Assembly (NCBI GenBank): GCA_030549495.1
Contig: JAUIRK010001040.1
Coordinates: 1-64,000 of the forward strand
DNA: 64,000 bases
Source of the DNA: Nectonema munidae
Lineage: Eukaryota > Nematomorpha > Nectonematoida > Nectonematidae
Direction of reading: 5' to 3'
The notes under the pieces are model-generated. The model did no database searches. It had not been told where the DNA came from and was given only the letters and a program-made list of their open reading frames with translations. Both the position numbers and the translations under genes were made by a program. Positions 1-12,239 of this stretch are shown here, in pieces. Each line of letters begins with the position of its first letter. Positions within the stretch are counted from its first letter, which is position 1.

Positions 1-830
1 TTCTCAAACTGGATTTGAGAACACAAGATGTGAGATATTTAATGTAACTGAAAGTATTTGAAAACTTCATTTTTTAGTATATAAAAAACTTTTTTAAACT
101 TTTTCCTATAGTTAATATGAATTGAACTGCAACAAAATACTTCTTCTGAATACATATAAAAAATAGCCAAGGTAACAAAAAAAATGTTTTTACGCTTGAA
201 TTTTTCTACGTGTCCATTAACTTTTCTAGTTATTTTTCGCTTTTATAGGATAAACTGTAGCCTAGAGAAAAAAATCCAGATCTCTAGTGGTTCGGTGACA
301 TGCATTTGTTCATACGAGCTCCATATCGTTAATAAAAAATAGTAAGTACCAATGAACTGGACCTAGGATCAGAAGGACCTAGAATTCTACGTCTCGAGCG
401 AAGAGACAAACACGCTTATCCTAGTAATAATAATAATTTTTATTTTCAAAAGTATGACAAAAAAAAAGATGGAAGTTAGTGTACGCAATAAGCACATAGA
501 AAGATATTTAAAAAAATAGGATGTTTTAGAAAACATACAGAGATGACTTTTGAAAGTTGATGTCAGCAATAAAAACACACTAAAGAGCCTGGCCCCATAA
601 AATTTGCGTTACGCTATGACATCTCATCTCAAAACAACCATACTCACTTTACCAGACTATATCAAAGAAGGTTCCTAGCAAGAGCTAGCAAGTCAACGAG
701 TTCTTCAAAATGTTTTAGAAAGTTGTTTAGCATACATTTTTTATCCTTTTCGTTCAATATCACTCTTTTTCTCTAAATCTGAAGAAATTGCGTAAATCCA
801 CCATTTTACAGAAAAAACTAAGCTTATTAA
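1..830 (-). repeat. Inverted third copy of the gene A/B 3'-flank repeat
   Basis: Read on the minus strand this stretch lines up with 30800-31300 and, in part, with 19430-19660. Shared landmarks include the run TTTTTTAGTATATAAAAAA near 70-90, the ACTGCAACAAAATACTTCTT segment near 128-150, the segment near 660-720 about a tract of ACTTGCTAGAACT type, and GCAATTTCTT near 785. About 200 bp near 190-400 has no counterpart. In the other copies this sequence lies just beyond the stop codon of genes A and B, so a third, inverted gene copy may end just left of the window. Confidence 0.7.
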
Positions 831-1792
831 AGTCTTCATATAACATAAACTAACATAAAATTTATTAGCGAAAGAGGGGCTAAGCCTATAAATCGTGTTG
901 AAATTTTATTAATCTAAAGAATTGCAATCTTCACACCTTGTAGAAAAAAATTATACATACCACGGATATCACTACCTATAAGCTAAAGATTGTTTGTAGT
1001 AATTACCTAAGTAAGTATGTTTTGCTGTTAATAAAATACGTCTTTTAAAATAGAAAAACCCTACAAATATTTAAGAAAGAAATGAAAAAACAAGTCCATC
1101 AGATTTTAAGTTTTTAAGTGTTCTAATGCCAAAAAAATTTTGAAGCGTGATACAGAGTATTCATTACTTATCTCTGAATCCACAATTTTTATTTGGATCA
1201 AATAATCGATTTGCAAGAATAAAATCAGTTAAAATTATAAATATATACTTGACGCAAAATAAACAAAGCTAAACAAACAGCAATTTATATTAAGAAGAAC
1301 CAGAGAAATATTTCGAGAAGAAACAGAAGTTTATTTCCGACTGAAAAATTTTTATGTTTCAAGGATCGTTAGATGCTACTGGTAAATATAATTATAAATG
1401 CAAACACTCTTTAAAGTTTACAAATAATTTTGAAAGATATTTAAAAAGTATAATTCTCTTAAATATTTCTTTGAATTTTGCTAAGCTTGTTCTTTTCTTC
1501 ATGAATTAATTTTCCATCTGAAAAGAAGAAGAAGTAGAAATTTATTAATGGTATTCCATAGATCTATTTAAAAAACTAGAAGAAATAGTAAGAAATATAA
1601 CATTAGTTTACATAGTGATATTTTTCAAAAGGCCGCAAAGCCGCTGAAATTAAAAAAATCACTTATTGTATAATGTAAAAAAAGAGCATTGTACATTCGA
1701 AATAAACTTAAATGATTTATTAATTTAAATGTTTTCCTAATGACATTCTCGCCAGCTTTCGCATTTGTTTTATATTTACAAGTTGCGTCATA
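831..1792. other. AT-rich stretch with no recognisable gene
   Basis: No reading frame with recognisable protein character, no inverted termini and no tRNA-like box were seen. A 67-codon minus-strand frame that ends here overlaps the piggyBac terminus and has no visible domain. Confidence 0.6.
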
Positions 1793-2060
1793 CCCTCGCA
1801 CTACGGACTCTATGTATTTTTTCCGCAAAAGTATTTATAAGATTATTATCGGAAAACTTTCAATGGGAAAGTTCAATAAAAATAGTATCTAAACTTATAA
1901 AAAATGCTTCTTAAGGCACTGGAAAGAAAAAAATTTAACATTACCTAAAAAGCTCTGCGAATTTTCATTTTTTCTCATTTTTGTACCTTGAAAAATAAAT
2001 TATTTATAGATGGCGTTAAACTTAAAATGGCAAAAAAATTTATTATAAGAAATCAAAGTT

Positions 2061-3781
2061 TATACACAATTAGGGCAAGCAGTTTTAGAATGAATCTTAC
2101 AACAAAATTCGAGCACAAGTGGACATTTTTTTGTTGTTTTGTTTTTTTTAGAAAGACAAACAGAGCAGACACCTTTTTTGGAAGTTGTTTGTTCTTCTGT
2201 CGCAGCTTTCGAAAACCATCAACAGACAGTAGGTACTTAACTTGGATTGGCACTCCAAGAGATGTTGGATCTTACCTTTCATACACTCTTCTGCCAAAAG
2301 AAAAGACAGCTTCTTTAAAAAAACTTTACGTCCACTTTGCTTCGAACTCGGGAACGATTGAGGAGAGTTGTATCTTGCAACAACGCATGTGTTCAAAGCA
2401 ACTATGTCCAAGTAGTTGCAAAAAGTAGCTAGAGTCCATCTTCTACATGGCTTCTTTGATCGATAGCTTCTGATCATTTTATTGCCGACATCAACTCCCG
2501 ATTTGTATTTGTTGTAGCAGAGCAAACTTTGTGGTTTTGAGTGCTCGCCATATGTTGTTATGTTTTTGTGTTGAGATGACAAGACGTACACGACTTTGAA
2601 GTTATTGCGAGCATGTTTTCTTGGTATGTACGCAGAAAGTGAAGCATATTCAGAATAAATAACACGGACTTTCACATTCCGCGAGGCGAAGTCCTTTCAA
2701 GTGGTTAGGCTTAAAAATCGTAGGAACAAATCGTCTGTTCCCATTGACAGTGCCACAAAGGGATATATCTCTATCGTGGCACCAGACAGCCAGCTCATGA
2801 CTGGTAAAAAACCTGTCAGTAAAAACGCCACACCAGATGGAATCTTTGAGTCTTGTATAAGTCTTTTTGAAATATTCAAGGCTGAAAAATGTGAATTTCC
2901 CATACCAGGTATATAGAGTTCGGGCATCATATAAAAATATTCTGCATCATTTATATGATAACATTTTAGACCGTAGTGCTCAGGTTTCTTAGGATCATAT
3001 ATTTTCAACCTGCACTTTCCTTTGAAGCTGATAAGTTGCTCATCTATTGTTACATGTGAATGAGGAGTCCAGTACTTTGAGAAAACATTGCGGAAGTGAT
3101 CATGTACTTTCCTGATCGGACTCAATTTGTCTCCAACATCTCTTTGTGTTTTGTCATCAAAAGTGATGAAAAGATGAATGAGTATAAACATGTCCCTTCC
3201 CAAGCTGGCTCTTAGAAATGGAATTCCAAAATTAGAAAACAAATCACAAATGGCAACTTTCTGGTCTCCACTTTGGCCAATATAAAGTAAGCTAGCAAAG
3301 TACGAGAGGAGATGATGAATTTCAAAATTCTTATAACAATGAGCCAATCCTCGATGTTTAGGGTTTTCGGATCTGAAAAAATAGTTTCGATATTTAAAAA
3401 TAAAGAATATATAAGCAAAACTTACTCGAAGTTGGTTTTTAGTTTTGCAGCTGTCATTTCATAGATATATGAAATCAAATTCACATAAAAAAAGTTTGAA
3501 TATGAACAGAATGTCGTCAGTGTCTTTCATAGACCCTTTAGGTCCTGGGGATTACTAATTGCGTTTCTGATATTGATTCTTTGGGGACGACCTTCAAGAG
3601 CAGATATGGGTCTCCAACGATAAATAGTTTGGTCAGGAGCTAACAAACCATCTTCAATTACAAGAGATGATGAAGAAGAAGAATGAGATGATAGGGATGA
3701 GTAGGAGGAGGAAGTAAACGAATAAGATGTTTGTTCTTCTCCGCTTTCAGAACTACTTTCTATGGAAAAGTCAGAGCTCAT
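2061..3781 (-). pseudogene. Broken piggyBac transposase
   Basis: A serine-rich acidic N-terminus (3781-3527) is followed by the DDE core in 3347-2697 and 2675-2148. Family hallmarks are HVTIDEQLISFKGKCR (first catalytic Asp), the GLKCY block, and YNKYKSGVDVGNKM with SYRSKKPCRRW near the third Asp. The C-terminal cysteine-rich finger is recognisable only by combining frames at 2190-2061 (C-x2-C, then C-C-x2-H and C-P-x-C). One in-frame stop separates the two long frames (about 2697), and frames shift near 3.4 kb and again near 2.15 kb. Known role of the family is cut-and-paste transposition at TTAA. It cannot encode a full protein as it stands, though an intron in the N-terminal part cannot be excluded. 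Confidence 0.88.
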
Positions 3782-4756
3782 GATTTTATATCAAAAGGAT
3801 TTTGCAAAGATCTTCAAGCCGAAACGTTCTTTGAGTATTAGCTGGGTTTATGTAACAAAATCAATTTGGAAAACAGTAATCAGCGAACGATAGAGTCTCA
3901 AGAAAGATGCAATGAAGAGATGAGTATATTGATCAAATCAAGTTCACAATGGAAACGCAAAAACTAGAATACTTTCAACGAGAGAAAAAAAATATCATTA
4001 CTTCTACAATACCATTATGCATGAAGCCACATGCCGCCTGGCTATTGAACGCTGAACTAAGCGTATAGATAGGAAATACAATTGACGAACAATGTGTTAT
4101 TGAGATTATATTATATCATAAATGAGCTGATGAGTTATTGAATGAATTTTGTGGCACTGTTATGCTTTTATTTACGTTATTACTATACATCTCCTGATAC
4201 ATGATCACAATAATGATCTATGGCAGAGTTCAAAATATGTGGTAAGTAAAAGAAAATAAAGGAACGATTGGTTCACCATTGTTTTCATTTTATCACTACC
4301 ATTACATGCGTGATGAGAAGTGATGAAGCAGTTTGCACTATCGAAGTTTCAGCAGTTTGTTATTACTTTTATTTCTCTCATGAATTTTAGATCTCCTGCT
4401 AATCATTGATACAAAATGCCGGTAAACGGAGAAGAGTTGGCAAAGGAGAAGAATTGGCAACCTATACGCACTGCTACTATGAGTAGCAAAAGGCGGCAAC
4501 ATCAAGCATTTGTAAAACTGGCGAACTTCTCTTTTGCCAATGCTTTTCCTAGAACCGAAATGCCAACATCCTTTGAGTAAATACATCACAATTGCAAAAT
4601 GAAAAATACGTAGAAATGTAATATTATTGAATATCTGATATGAAAAAGTTTTATTTATTACTAACAAATTTTATCAACATCATAGATAGTGGTAGTAAGA
4701 CATAGAAGCACTAGCGATGCAATCACAGTATGATTCTACGTACACTAAGTGTATCG

Positions 4757-4877
4757 AGAAATAACCTAGAGAAAAATGATGTGCCTCAACATGGATTTGA
4801 ACCACGATCTCTGTATATCGCGTACAGTGTGTTAGCTGTCCATCGAGAACATTTGTTTCTCTAGATTATTCCTATAT
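4757..4877 (-). repeat. tRNA-like SINE fragment between inverted arms
   Basis: On the minus strand a pol III B-box-like GTGGTTCAAATCCATG lies about 4794-4809, with a T-stem that pairs, preceded by an anticodon-like hairpin TGTA...TACA. The acceptor stem does not pair, so it is not a functional tRNA gene. It is flanked by near-palindromic arms AACCTAGAGAAA (left) and TTTCTCTAGATTATT (right). It lies inside the piggyBac element, so it probably inserted there. Confidence 0.5.
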
Positions 4878-5351
4878 GAAATCAACTCATGCTATCTTCA
4901 CCATTTTACATACGAGATATATAATGTATATAAGTAGATAAGTACGTTCGTGTAGGGTAGTACGATGGTGTGTGCTTATGAGTCTCAGTTGAGATTACCA
5001 AGGCAGTAGTAGTAAGACATTTAGTGCTAGTGCTTATTTATCAACATCAATTTGGTTCTTAGTTGTAAAGTTTGCTTTGATCAAAAAAAGAATTGTAGAT
5101 GGCGTTAATATCAGTATTACTTTTTTCTCAAGTTTCATTATCAAGTAGAAAAAATTGTTGAATTATTCTGCTCAAAGAAGCATTCCTTAGGAATGTATAA
5201 AAATAGATACTACGTTTCTCAGTAATTTTGTTTTCTCAATAATTATAGAAGGTATTTTTTTAGCAAATTTTACTCATATATGATTGGCGGAAAAAATGTC
5301 CCTAGTCCGTATACAGAGTAAGTACAAAATGATCCGTAGTGCGAGGGTTAA

Positions 5352-6689
5352 AAATCAATCCTAAGTACATTCTTTTCTTAAGTAGTGTTTCTGTTAGTTC
5401 CAACCTAAGTTTACCGTTTTTTGCTAAATCTAATAAGAGTAGTTTTTTTTAACTTTTTTTAGAATAACATTCTTAATATTGATATTTTTACATAAGATTA
5501 AGGAAAAAATGGGAAAACAAAACAAGTGATCATTGTGTAATAAAATGGTCCACAAGTGGACCAATGGCGAAAAGTGTAAAAAAAATGTAAAAAACTAAAG
5601 TTTATTCAATATTAAAAAATTAAAAAAACTATTGGTGGTAAAGTGGAAAGCAATCTTATATCTTTTGGCAAGCATAGCAACATAAAATTGAGTTGCTGTC
5701 TCGAAACAGAGACCAAATAATGTCCACCAACACTTCTTGGGAAGGCCAAAGGATGAAGTTAACAGATATTCAAAATTAACATTACTTTGCTATCCAAATA
5801 ATTATCAAGTTTGAAAAGATCTACTCAAAATGTTTTTGAAAGGAAAGAAGATAGCAATAGGCACTTTAAATTTCAGACAATTTTTGCCTGAGTGTTTATT
5901 TTTTATCTTTTTTTATGATCAGGGCAAACAATTTTTGACCTAAAAAAATTTTTTTTTGACTTTATAATAAATTTTTTTTTGACATTTTTGACTTATTTCA
6001 CTAAATCTTTGAACTAAAGAAAAATTTTAAGTTTTTTCAATTAAAAAGACTCGTTTCTTATATTATATTAGATTATTAAAAAAATTGAAAATTTTGAGAA
6101 AATAATTTTTAAATAATATTTTATATTTTTGGTTGCTTAGAAATAGTTTTTGAATTGTATTTTTGAACTTTAGGACAAAAAAATACAAAAAAACAAATGA
6201 AAAAGTTGTTCAAACAAGTTTAAAATTTGTTTGCAGCGACTTTTTGTTTTTTAAATGTTTTTTATTTGATTGACTTTTATTCGTCCTGGAAGGGGTGTAT
6301 CTTCGCATTTGCAATTTTTGACTTTTTATTGACTTAAAAATTTATTTTTGACTTATCCTATTAATATATTTACAAGATATTTTTAACCAATTAGAGCCTT
6401 TTAAAGTTTTCATTCCTCTTCAATGAAAACTTGCTTAATCTTTGTCCGTGCTCAATTTTCAATGTACCTCAATCGTAATTGTCTCCAAAATGTAGATACC
6501 CTTATTAGAAAAAGTTTTAAACACTTTCTGTGAAAGATTTGATCAAATAAATATAAGAAAAAGACTAAATTAAACAAATTTTATTTTTTACATGTATTTA
6601 GTTTAAATATCATTACATTTTGTGAATTTGAATACTTTTTTTTACAATTTATGCGTTGGACTTATGTCTAAACGTCTGTGTTTCAAAAT
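5352..6689. other. AT-rich non-coding stretch
   Basis: No gene seen. It holds long A/T runs with repeated TTTTTGAC motifs (5935-6010, 6325-6350) and a palindrome TGGTCCACAAGTGGACCA near 5548-5565 that recalls the subterminal palindrome of the piggyBac scrap at 58.58 kb. Confidence 0.5.
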
Positions 6690-6850
6690 TGTTCTTCTTA
6701 TTTCTTCATTGAAGATAAAATCAAAAATTTAACTCATTGTTGAAATGTATGAGGGTTCTACATCTTTCTTTCAAAATACTACTTTTTTTTATAAAACTTA
6801 TCGATTTTGGAATAAAACTAGCAAGGTGTGAAAAAGGATTAACATCACAG
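6690..6850 (-). pseudogene. Scrap of the unclassified repeat-borne family (copy 3)
   Basis: On the minus strand this matches the coding start region of the copies at 43.4-43.6 kb and 53.3-53.46 kb, for example the block TTCTTATTTCTTCATTGAAG and the block CATCTTTCTTTC. Only about 160 bp is recognisable, with several small length differences. It adds a third member to the family described at 43215-44575. Confidence 0.65.
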
Positions 6851-7689
6851 GATAACGGGAGCCAATATTTAGGTATTAGAGCACTGCAAAGGCAACCTTT
6901 GAAACCTTTACAAAAGAAGGGGCCGAAAAACTATTGGGGTCATTGAAAAATGAGAGGAGACGCCATTAACGTTTTTTTTTAAAAGAAAGTGCGAAACTCA
7001 GATGAAATTAACTCCACGTAGTTTGTTGTTTATACGCAGGTATTAGTTGAAATGATAAATCAAAAATTAGCATGTTTATAATATCATTGGAATAAATTTT
7101 AAGTAGAGCTGATAAAAAGTTAGATGATGAATTATCTCAAAAAATTAGAAGATGGAGCCTAAAAAATAAGAGCAGATACTGGCGGGTTCAAATATTATTA
7201 TTAAAAGTAGGGAGCGCGTACAAATAAAGTGTTAACTTCTTCTTTGAAATGCGCTTTGCACACACTTATTTTTTCGGCCCACTTGTTTAAGACCGCTCTG
7301 TACCGATGCCTATAAAAATCGTATGCTGAAGTTTTTAAAAAAAAAGCAAATATTTTATACCTAAGATCAGGTAGTGCTGACATGTTGCAAAATGCTAAAT
7401 CTTGTCTAAATGAAGTCTACGTAAATTATGTAAAATCAAACGAAAACTCTCTTAAAGTAAGTTTTCCTACTCATAACAATTTGTCTAAAGCTGAAAAGAT
7501 TTTTAAAGAGAAAAAAACTTGATTTTAAGCAAGCTCCAAAGTTCTCACCGAAAATTCATTTTAATTTTGATGATGTGAAAGATGATACCGTTATAACATA
7601 CCATAATTTATTAACCGAAAAAAAAGCTAATAAAAGCGTGTATCGGATCGAGTAAGCAAAAGGAAACATGAATGAAGTGTAAACGTAAA
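6851..7689. other. No assignable gene; possible coding relic at 7380-7640
   Basis: On the plus strand 7382-7640 shows stretches of protein-like sequence in shifting frames (a lysine- and asparagine-rich piece followed by FSPKIHFNFDDVKDD), which suggests a decayed gene or transposon. I recognise no family. The 60-codon minus-strand frame at 7201-7383 has no visible domain. Confidence 0.35.
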
Positions 7690-7917
7690 TGATAATCCTA
7701 TTTTTCAAGATGGAAATAGTAGAGACACAACTAGTTAAAAGTGAAGATTAGTTCTTTCCAATGAGAATCAAATCGGTTTTTAAAAGTATTTAGAGAATGG
7801 CTATAACATGTTTTGGAAGGCTGTTCTATTCATTTATATTTCTATTAAAAAGACAGGACCTGAGGTATCTTTTTGTGCATCCTGTCTTCACCAACTGTTT
7901 TCCAAGATTTCTTGAAC

Positions 7918-9872
7918 TTCTAGAACAGTGGTTCCCAACGGGGTCCATGGAAATTCTACTCGAAACTTCTTCTAATATACTTCTATTATCCAAACCATAT
8001 ATATTATTTTGGTTAGCAAGTAAGTAGTTATTTTTTATATATTGAATTGTTTTGTTTACAAGTATTAACAATAAAGATTATAAATTTCATAAAAATTACC
8101 AACTTATAAAATAATCTTTTATGGTTGTGCTATAAAAAGCTGTGTTCTCGTATTTATACGAAAAAATTTAGCAATTTTTTAGCAATAAATTTTTGCATTC
8201 GCTTCCTATTTTTGCATTCATTTATAAATCTTAAATCACATAATGCACTAATTTTTCCTATTGTTTTCATTTTTTGTTTAAAATATGAATACCCTTGTTG
8301 TTGTTATATGTTAACCTTCATTTTTTACCGAGTGGCTTACTTAGTAGCCCGAAAAAAAAATCAAACACAATTGCTGAAGAATTGATTCTACCTTGTGCAA
8401 AAGGGTTATTGAAAAGAAGCAACACAGAAACTGACTGATATACCTATCTCGAATAATACGATCCAGCGAAGAATTAGCGACATGTCAGTTGATGTGAAAA
8501 CAAATATCGGATTTTTGTCCCGCTTTTTTTCTCTTCGCGAAAAACGTTAAAATGTTTCCTGCCTTAAAGAAAAAAATATGAGCTGTTGGATATATTGAAA
8601 TCTGAACACTTTGAGCTCCGCTGGCTTATCTTGTAGACATATTTGAAATATTGAACCAGGTGAACTTAAAACTCAAAGGAAAAGAATTAAACTTGCTCAA
8701 CCACTGTGACTCAATACTAGTAATTTTTGGCGAAATTGAAGCTGTATAAAAACAGAGTGAGTTTAGGAAAATTTATGTTTCCATTATTGAGTGAAATTCT
8801 TGCTGATGGCCACGTCCGAAGTACTTTATCCAAGGAAATCATGGATCACTTGTCTCAGCTAGACGATGAATTTGACCGATACTTTCCTGACTTAAGCTCT
8901 AAAAATGCAGAACTAGCTAAAAATCTGTTTTTATGTCAGGTTGATGATGCCTTAGAAAAGGCTCAAGAAGAGTTCATTGAGCTTATCCACGATTCAACAG
9001 CCAAGAATTTGTTCCTATCAAACTCCTTATCTAGCTTCTGGTGTTCAATGATGCAATCATATACAAAAATTAGTGATCTAGCAGTTCTTTTGCTTCTTGC
9101 TTCAACCTATCTGTGCGAAAAACAAAAATAAGGAACAAGCTGGCTGTGGAAGATGGCTTGAGGTATGTCATATTGCATTAATATAGTATCTTAATCACAT
9201 CAATTCATACTTACCTACATATAACCTCAATACTTTTCATAAGTTTTAGAGTTAAGTTTTAATAAAGATAAGTTTATACTAATTGATGCCTTCTTTAACA
9301 TTTGAAGGTGTTCACTGGCTGTCACTGAGCGAAGGATTCATGAACTGGTTGCTCAAAAACAACAACAAAAGTCCCATTGAGAAGGAAGCATAAACTGATG
9401 CTTTTTTTGCAACCAATAAGGAATTTCATTCTCTGCTCTTATGTTATTTTTTGTCTTTTATTCATACAGGTTATATGATATTTTTATTCAAATATGGCAT
9501 AATAATATATGTTATATATTAACAAAACACATAAAATAATTTTTTATTTATAAATATATTTCATATATTATTTTTATTTTATATGTTATTTTGTTTTTGC
9601 GTTCAATATACACCTACACTCTGCAACTAGAACAACATTTTAAAATATTATTTTTGCTGTGTATTTTACTCTTAAATAAAAATGCTTTACGATTTCTCTG
9701 ATTTCCTATGAATAAGCATACGTTTTAATCAAATGACTACAATCATTTTTTGCATAAAAATCTTTGATTAATTTTGTTGGCTCAAACTATTCAGTTGTAG
9801 GGGTCCACAGGTAAAAAAGGAACTGAAAAGGGGGGAACGGGATAAAAAAGGTTGGGAACCACTGTTCTAGAA
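7918..9872 (+). mobile_element. hAT transposon with perfect 8-bp target duplication
   Basis: The element spans 7926-9864. It starts CAGTGGTTCCCAAC and ends GTTGGGAACCACTG, a perfect 14-bp terminal inverted repeat typical of hAT elements. It is flanked on both sides by TTCTAGAA (7918-7925 and 9865-9872), the 8-bp duplication expected of hAT. It sits inside the LINE 3' coding region, whose reading resumes on either side, so it is younger than the LINE copy. Total 1939 bp, with a decayed transposase at 8340-9392. Confidence 0.95.
8340..9392 (+). pseudogene. hAT transposase relic (ZBED5/SCAND3-like group)
   Basis: The best piece is 8727-9131: FPLLSEI, a helical HLSQLDDEFDRYFPDL block, a DSTAKNLF block, then SLSSFWCSMMQSY and ASTYLCE, the C-terminal dimerisation region of the DUF4371-type hAT transposases. 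Upstream pieces AEELILPCAKGV (about 8370) and AYLVDIFEILNQVNLKL (about 8625) belong to the same protein in other frames. After the CEKQK stop the family reading continues in another frame as RNKLAVEDGLR (to about 9164), is interrupted by about 145 bp, and resumes with SLAVTERRIHELVAKK (9310-9390). At least five breaks; not functional. Confidence 0.85.
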
Positions 9873-11925
9873 GAAAGAACGGGTAAAACTGTAGACTTTA
9901 CATTTATATTTCCGTTGATTATATTATAAACTGTAATCATGTCATTACGCGTGTACCTCTACGTTAAAGATGATAGAGATAATTTACGCAATCTTTCTTT
10001 GTAATGCAGTTTTTCGAATCCTTTTATCTTTTTTGTTATAAACCTTTGCAACTTTTCATATCTTTCACCCGTGTAGGGTTGGATACTACCTTACCGTATT
10101 CAAGATATGGGCGAATTAAGGCTTTATACAATGGTAGAGCTATTTTAGCATCAAATATACAGATAAGTGTCTGAAGATTTGGAAGAAAACTGAATAAGCT
10201 TTTGATGTAGCATTCGAAAAGTGAGATTTAAAAGACAGTTGATCATCGATAACAACCCCAAGGTCTTTAATAAAGTTAACTCGTTTCATATCGTATATAT
10301 TATATTGGTTCTTGATGCCAATTTGTAGATGACTGCATTTTGAAAAATTTAGATCCCTTCTTCAAATAATGCACCATTCGTAAAGAGCAAAAAGATCAGA
10401 CTGTAGGGTTTTTTGGAATGTTTTAGTCGAAGCACAGTAGATCTTGAGATCATCGGCCAACAGTTTCAAACTACAGTTGATATTAGAAACTAAGTCGTTT
10501 ATGTACAAGTTGAATAATAAGGGAGCAAGAATACTACCTTGAATAACACCACTTGTTACAACAGACTTGTTTGATAACTGACTATCCACAGAAACTTTTT
10601 GTTTTCTATTTTTCAGAAAGGATTCAATCCAATTCAAAACATTTGCATTTTCTTCATTGATGGAAAGATTGAAGAGCTTGGTTATAGGTTACATCGCATA
10701 GTTCCCTCAATATATAAGGGTGTAAGTTGTCGATACCTGTGGATTTGTTTGCATTCAAAGAGCTGAGTGTGTCATACACAGTTTTTTCGTTAACAACCAA
10801 CTTGTTCATAGTGAAAAAATATCAAACTTAAGGATGCCAGTTGGTGGAATATTTTTCTTGTTTGAAAAAACAGTAGGAAAATCTTTGTTGAATATTTTAG
10901 CTTTTTCACATGGACTTTATACTAAATTTCTATTAAAATCTGTTATTGCGTTGTGTTGTGAATTTTTATTCTTCAGAGAGTTTATGTAGAGCTCCAGAAC
11001 CTCTTTGTTTTATGCTTTATGTCAAACAAGATGTCTTTTTCAAGAGATCTCTTTGCTTTTCTTGTCTCAGACCTCAAATCGTTGGAAGTTTTTCTGAATT
11101 GAGACCATATATCAGGATCTTTGTATTTAGTATACTTTTTATATAAAGTACATTTTCGTTTATATAAGGAGAGAGTAGTGCGGTTTAAATACAATTTGCA
11201 TCGTTTTTTCTGTTTCACAAAGGGTATGTTTTCTGCCATAGTTTGAATCAAAATATACATGAAGAAAATATAAAAATCATTAAAGCCATTTTTAATAGAA
11301 TTCCAGTTGATGGATGATATCACATTTCTCATGTTATTGTAATTACCTTTACGAACGTAAAGAGATATTTTAACATCGAATTTAAAATAAAAGAGTACTG
11401 TCTAGTGATCGCTATCAGTTAGTGGGGGCAAGACGGATAAATCTGAGACATCAGCACGAGAATTTGATATAAGTATGTCCAGAAGACTTTCTTTACCAGA
11501 ATAAGAAATTCTAGTCTTTCCCTTTATTAGTTGAGACAAATGGTTAGAAGTTAAAAAGTTTAGAAACAAATTTTAGAAAACATGAAAAAAGTTCAAGTAG
11601 TTCTTGGGTTGAGTGAAATAAAAAAATTGAGGGGCTTCTGTATATACAACAAAAATGTAAATATTCCTATTTTGAGAAATTTTCAAAACAAGGTATTCTT
11701 TGAGAATATGGGTGAAAGGAGTCACAACTTGTACATTCAAAAATGATTTGTAATAGGCAATAATCCCTCTTTTCTTGCTAGAATGTTCTGATATGTGATT
11801 CAAATTTGTAAATATGTTGAAGTTCTGCATGGAAAAATTACTTGGGCATAGTGTTAGTTTGTAAGAGTTTTTAGGGAGAACTTCATTAATTAGGAGTAAG
11901 TCTAGTACTTTTTTTACCCGTGGAC

Positions 11926-12219
11926 CTCTTCATAGAACATTTGTCATCACATCGATCACCACCCCACATAGTAATGTTTCATAAAAAAGATTAATCAATG
12001 TCCAACAATTAAGAGAAAAAAATACAAACCAAAAATGTTTCATATATCCTACACTATACAATGTCCTAAACCATGTTTTAAAAGAAAAAGGAGATTTATT
12101 ACTACTATAAAGTAAAAAAAAGCATAGAACAATTTGTTATGTTTTTCTATCTTATCGACCCCTAAAGATCTGTTATGGACCCCAAGGGGTCGATATCGGC
12201 CACTTTCCCGACCCCTGGA
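11926..12219. mobile_element. hAT-like terminus or MITE remnant
   Basis: The right end (12150-12219) reads as a typical hAT terminus: GACCCCAAGGGGTCGATATC, then GGCCACTTTCCCGACCCCTG. Read inward on the minus strand this is CAGGGGTCGGGAAAGTGGCC. I could not find a matching left end or target duplication, so the left limit is only where the LINE stops. Confidence 0.45.
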
Positions 12220-12239
12220 TGCTGACTTTCTGTTAACAT

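Larger units (their letters stand above)
1793..5347 (-). mobile_element. piggyBac-superfamily DNA transposon with both ends
   Basis: The left end reads CCCTCGCACTACGGAC (1793-1808) and the right end, on the opposite strand, reads CCCTCGCACTACGGATC (5347-5331). A further shared block with ATTTTTTCCGC lies inside both ends. The right end is followed by TTAA (5348-5351), the canonical piggyBac target; the left flank reads CATA, so that side has drifted. Between the ends is a minus-strand piggyBac transposase (2061-3781) and a non-coding 3.8-5.3 kb part that contains a tRNA-like SINE fragment. Length about 3.55 kb. The element is non-autonomous now because its transposase frame is broken. Confidence 0.85.
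7690..11925 (-). mobile_element. LINE retrotransposon (Jockey/CR1-like), interrupted by a hAT
   Basis: On the minus strand the parts follow LINE order. Endonuclease-like pieces lie at 11910-11400. A linker at 11332-10982 has the usual Lys/Arg-rich stretch ending KTKRFW. A reverse transcriptase core at 10637-10362 contains GVIQGSILAPLLFNLYIND and the catalytic LLADDLKIY. Downstream come LGVVIDDQLSFKSHF (about 10270) and LYKALIRPYLEYG (about 10110). After the inserted hAT, the usual C-terminal tail reads CLFNRNINE...NSLPKHVIAI (7850-7797). Several stops and frameshifts break it. The 5' end stops near 11925 at a hAT-like terminus. Clade cannot be fixed without alignment. Confidence 0.85.

Noticed and set aside
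4757-4877. Functional tRNA gene on the minus strand
   Set aside because: The T-arm pairs but the acceptor stem does not, and the anticodon loop lacks the usual U33; called a SINE or tRNA-like relic.
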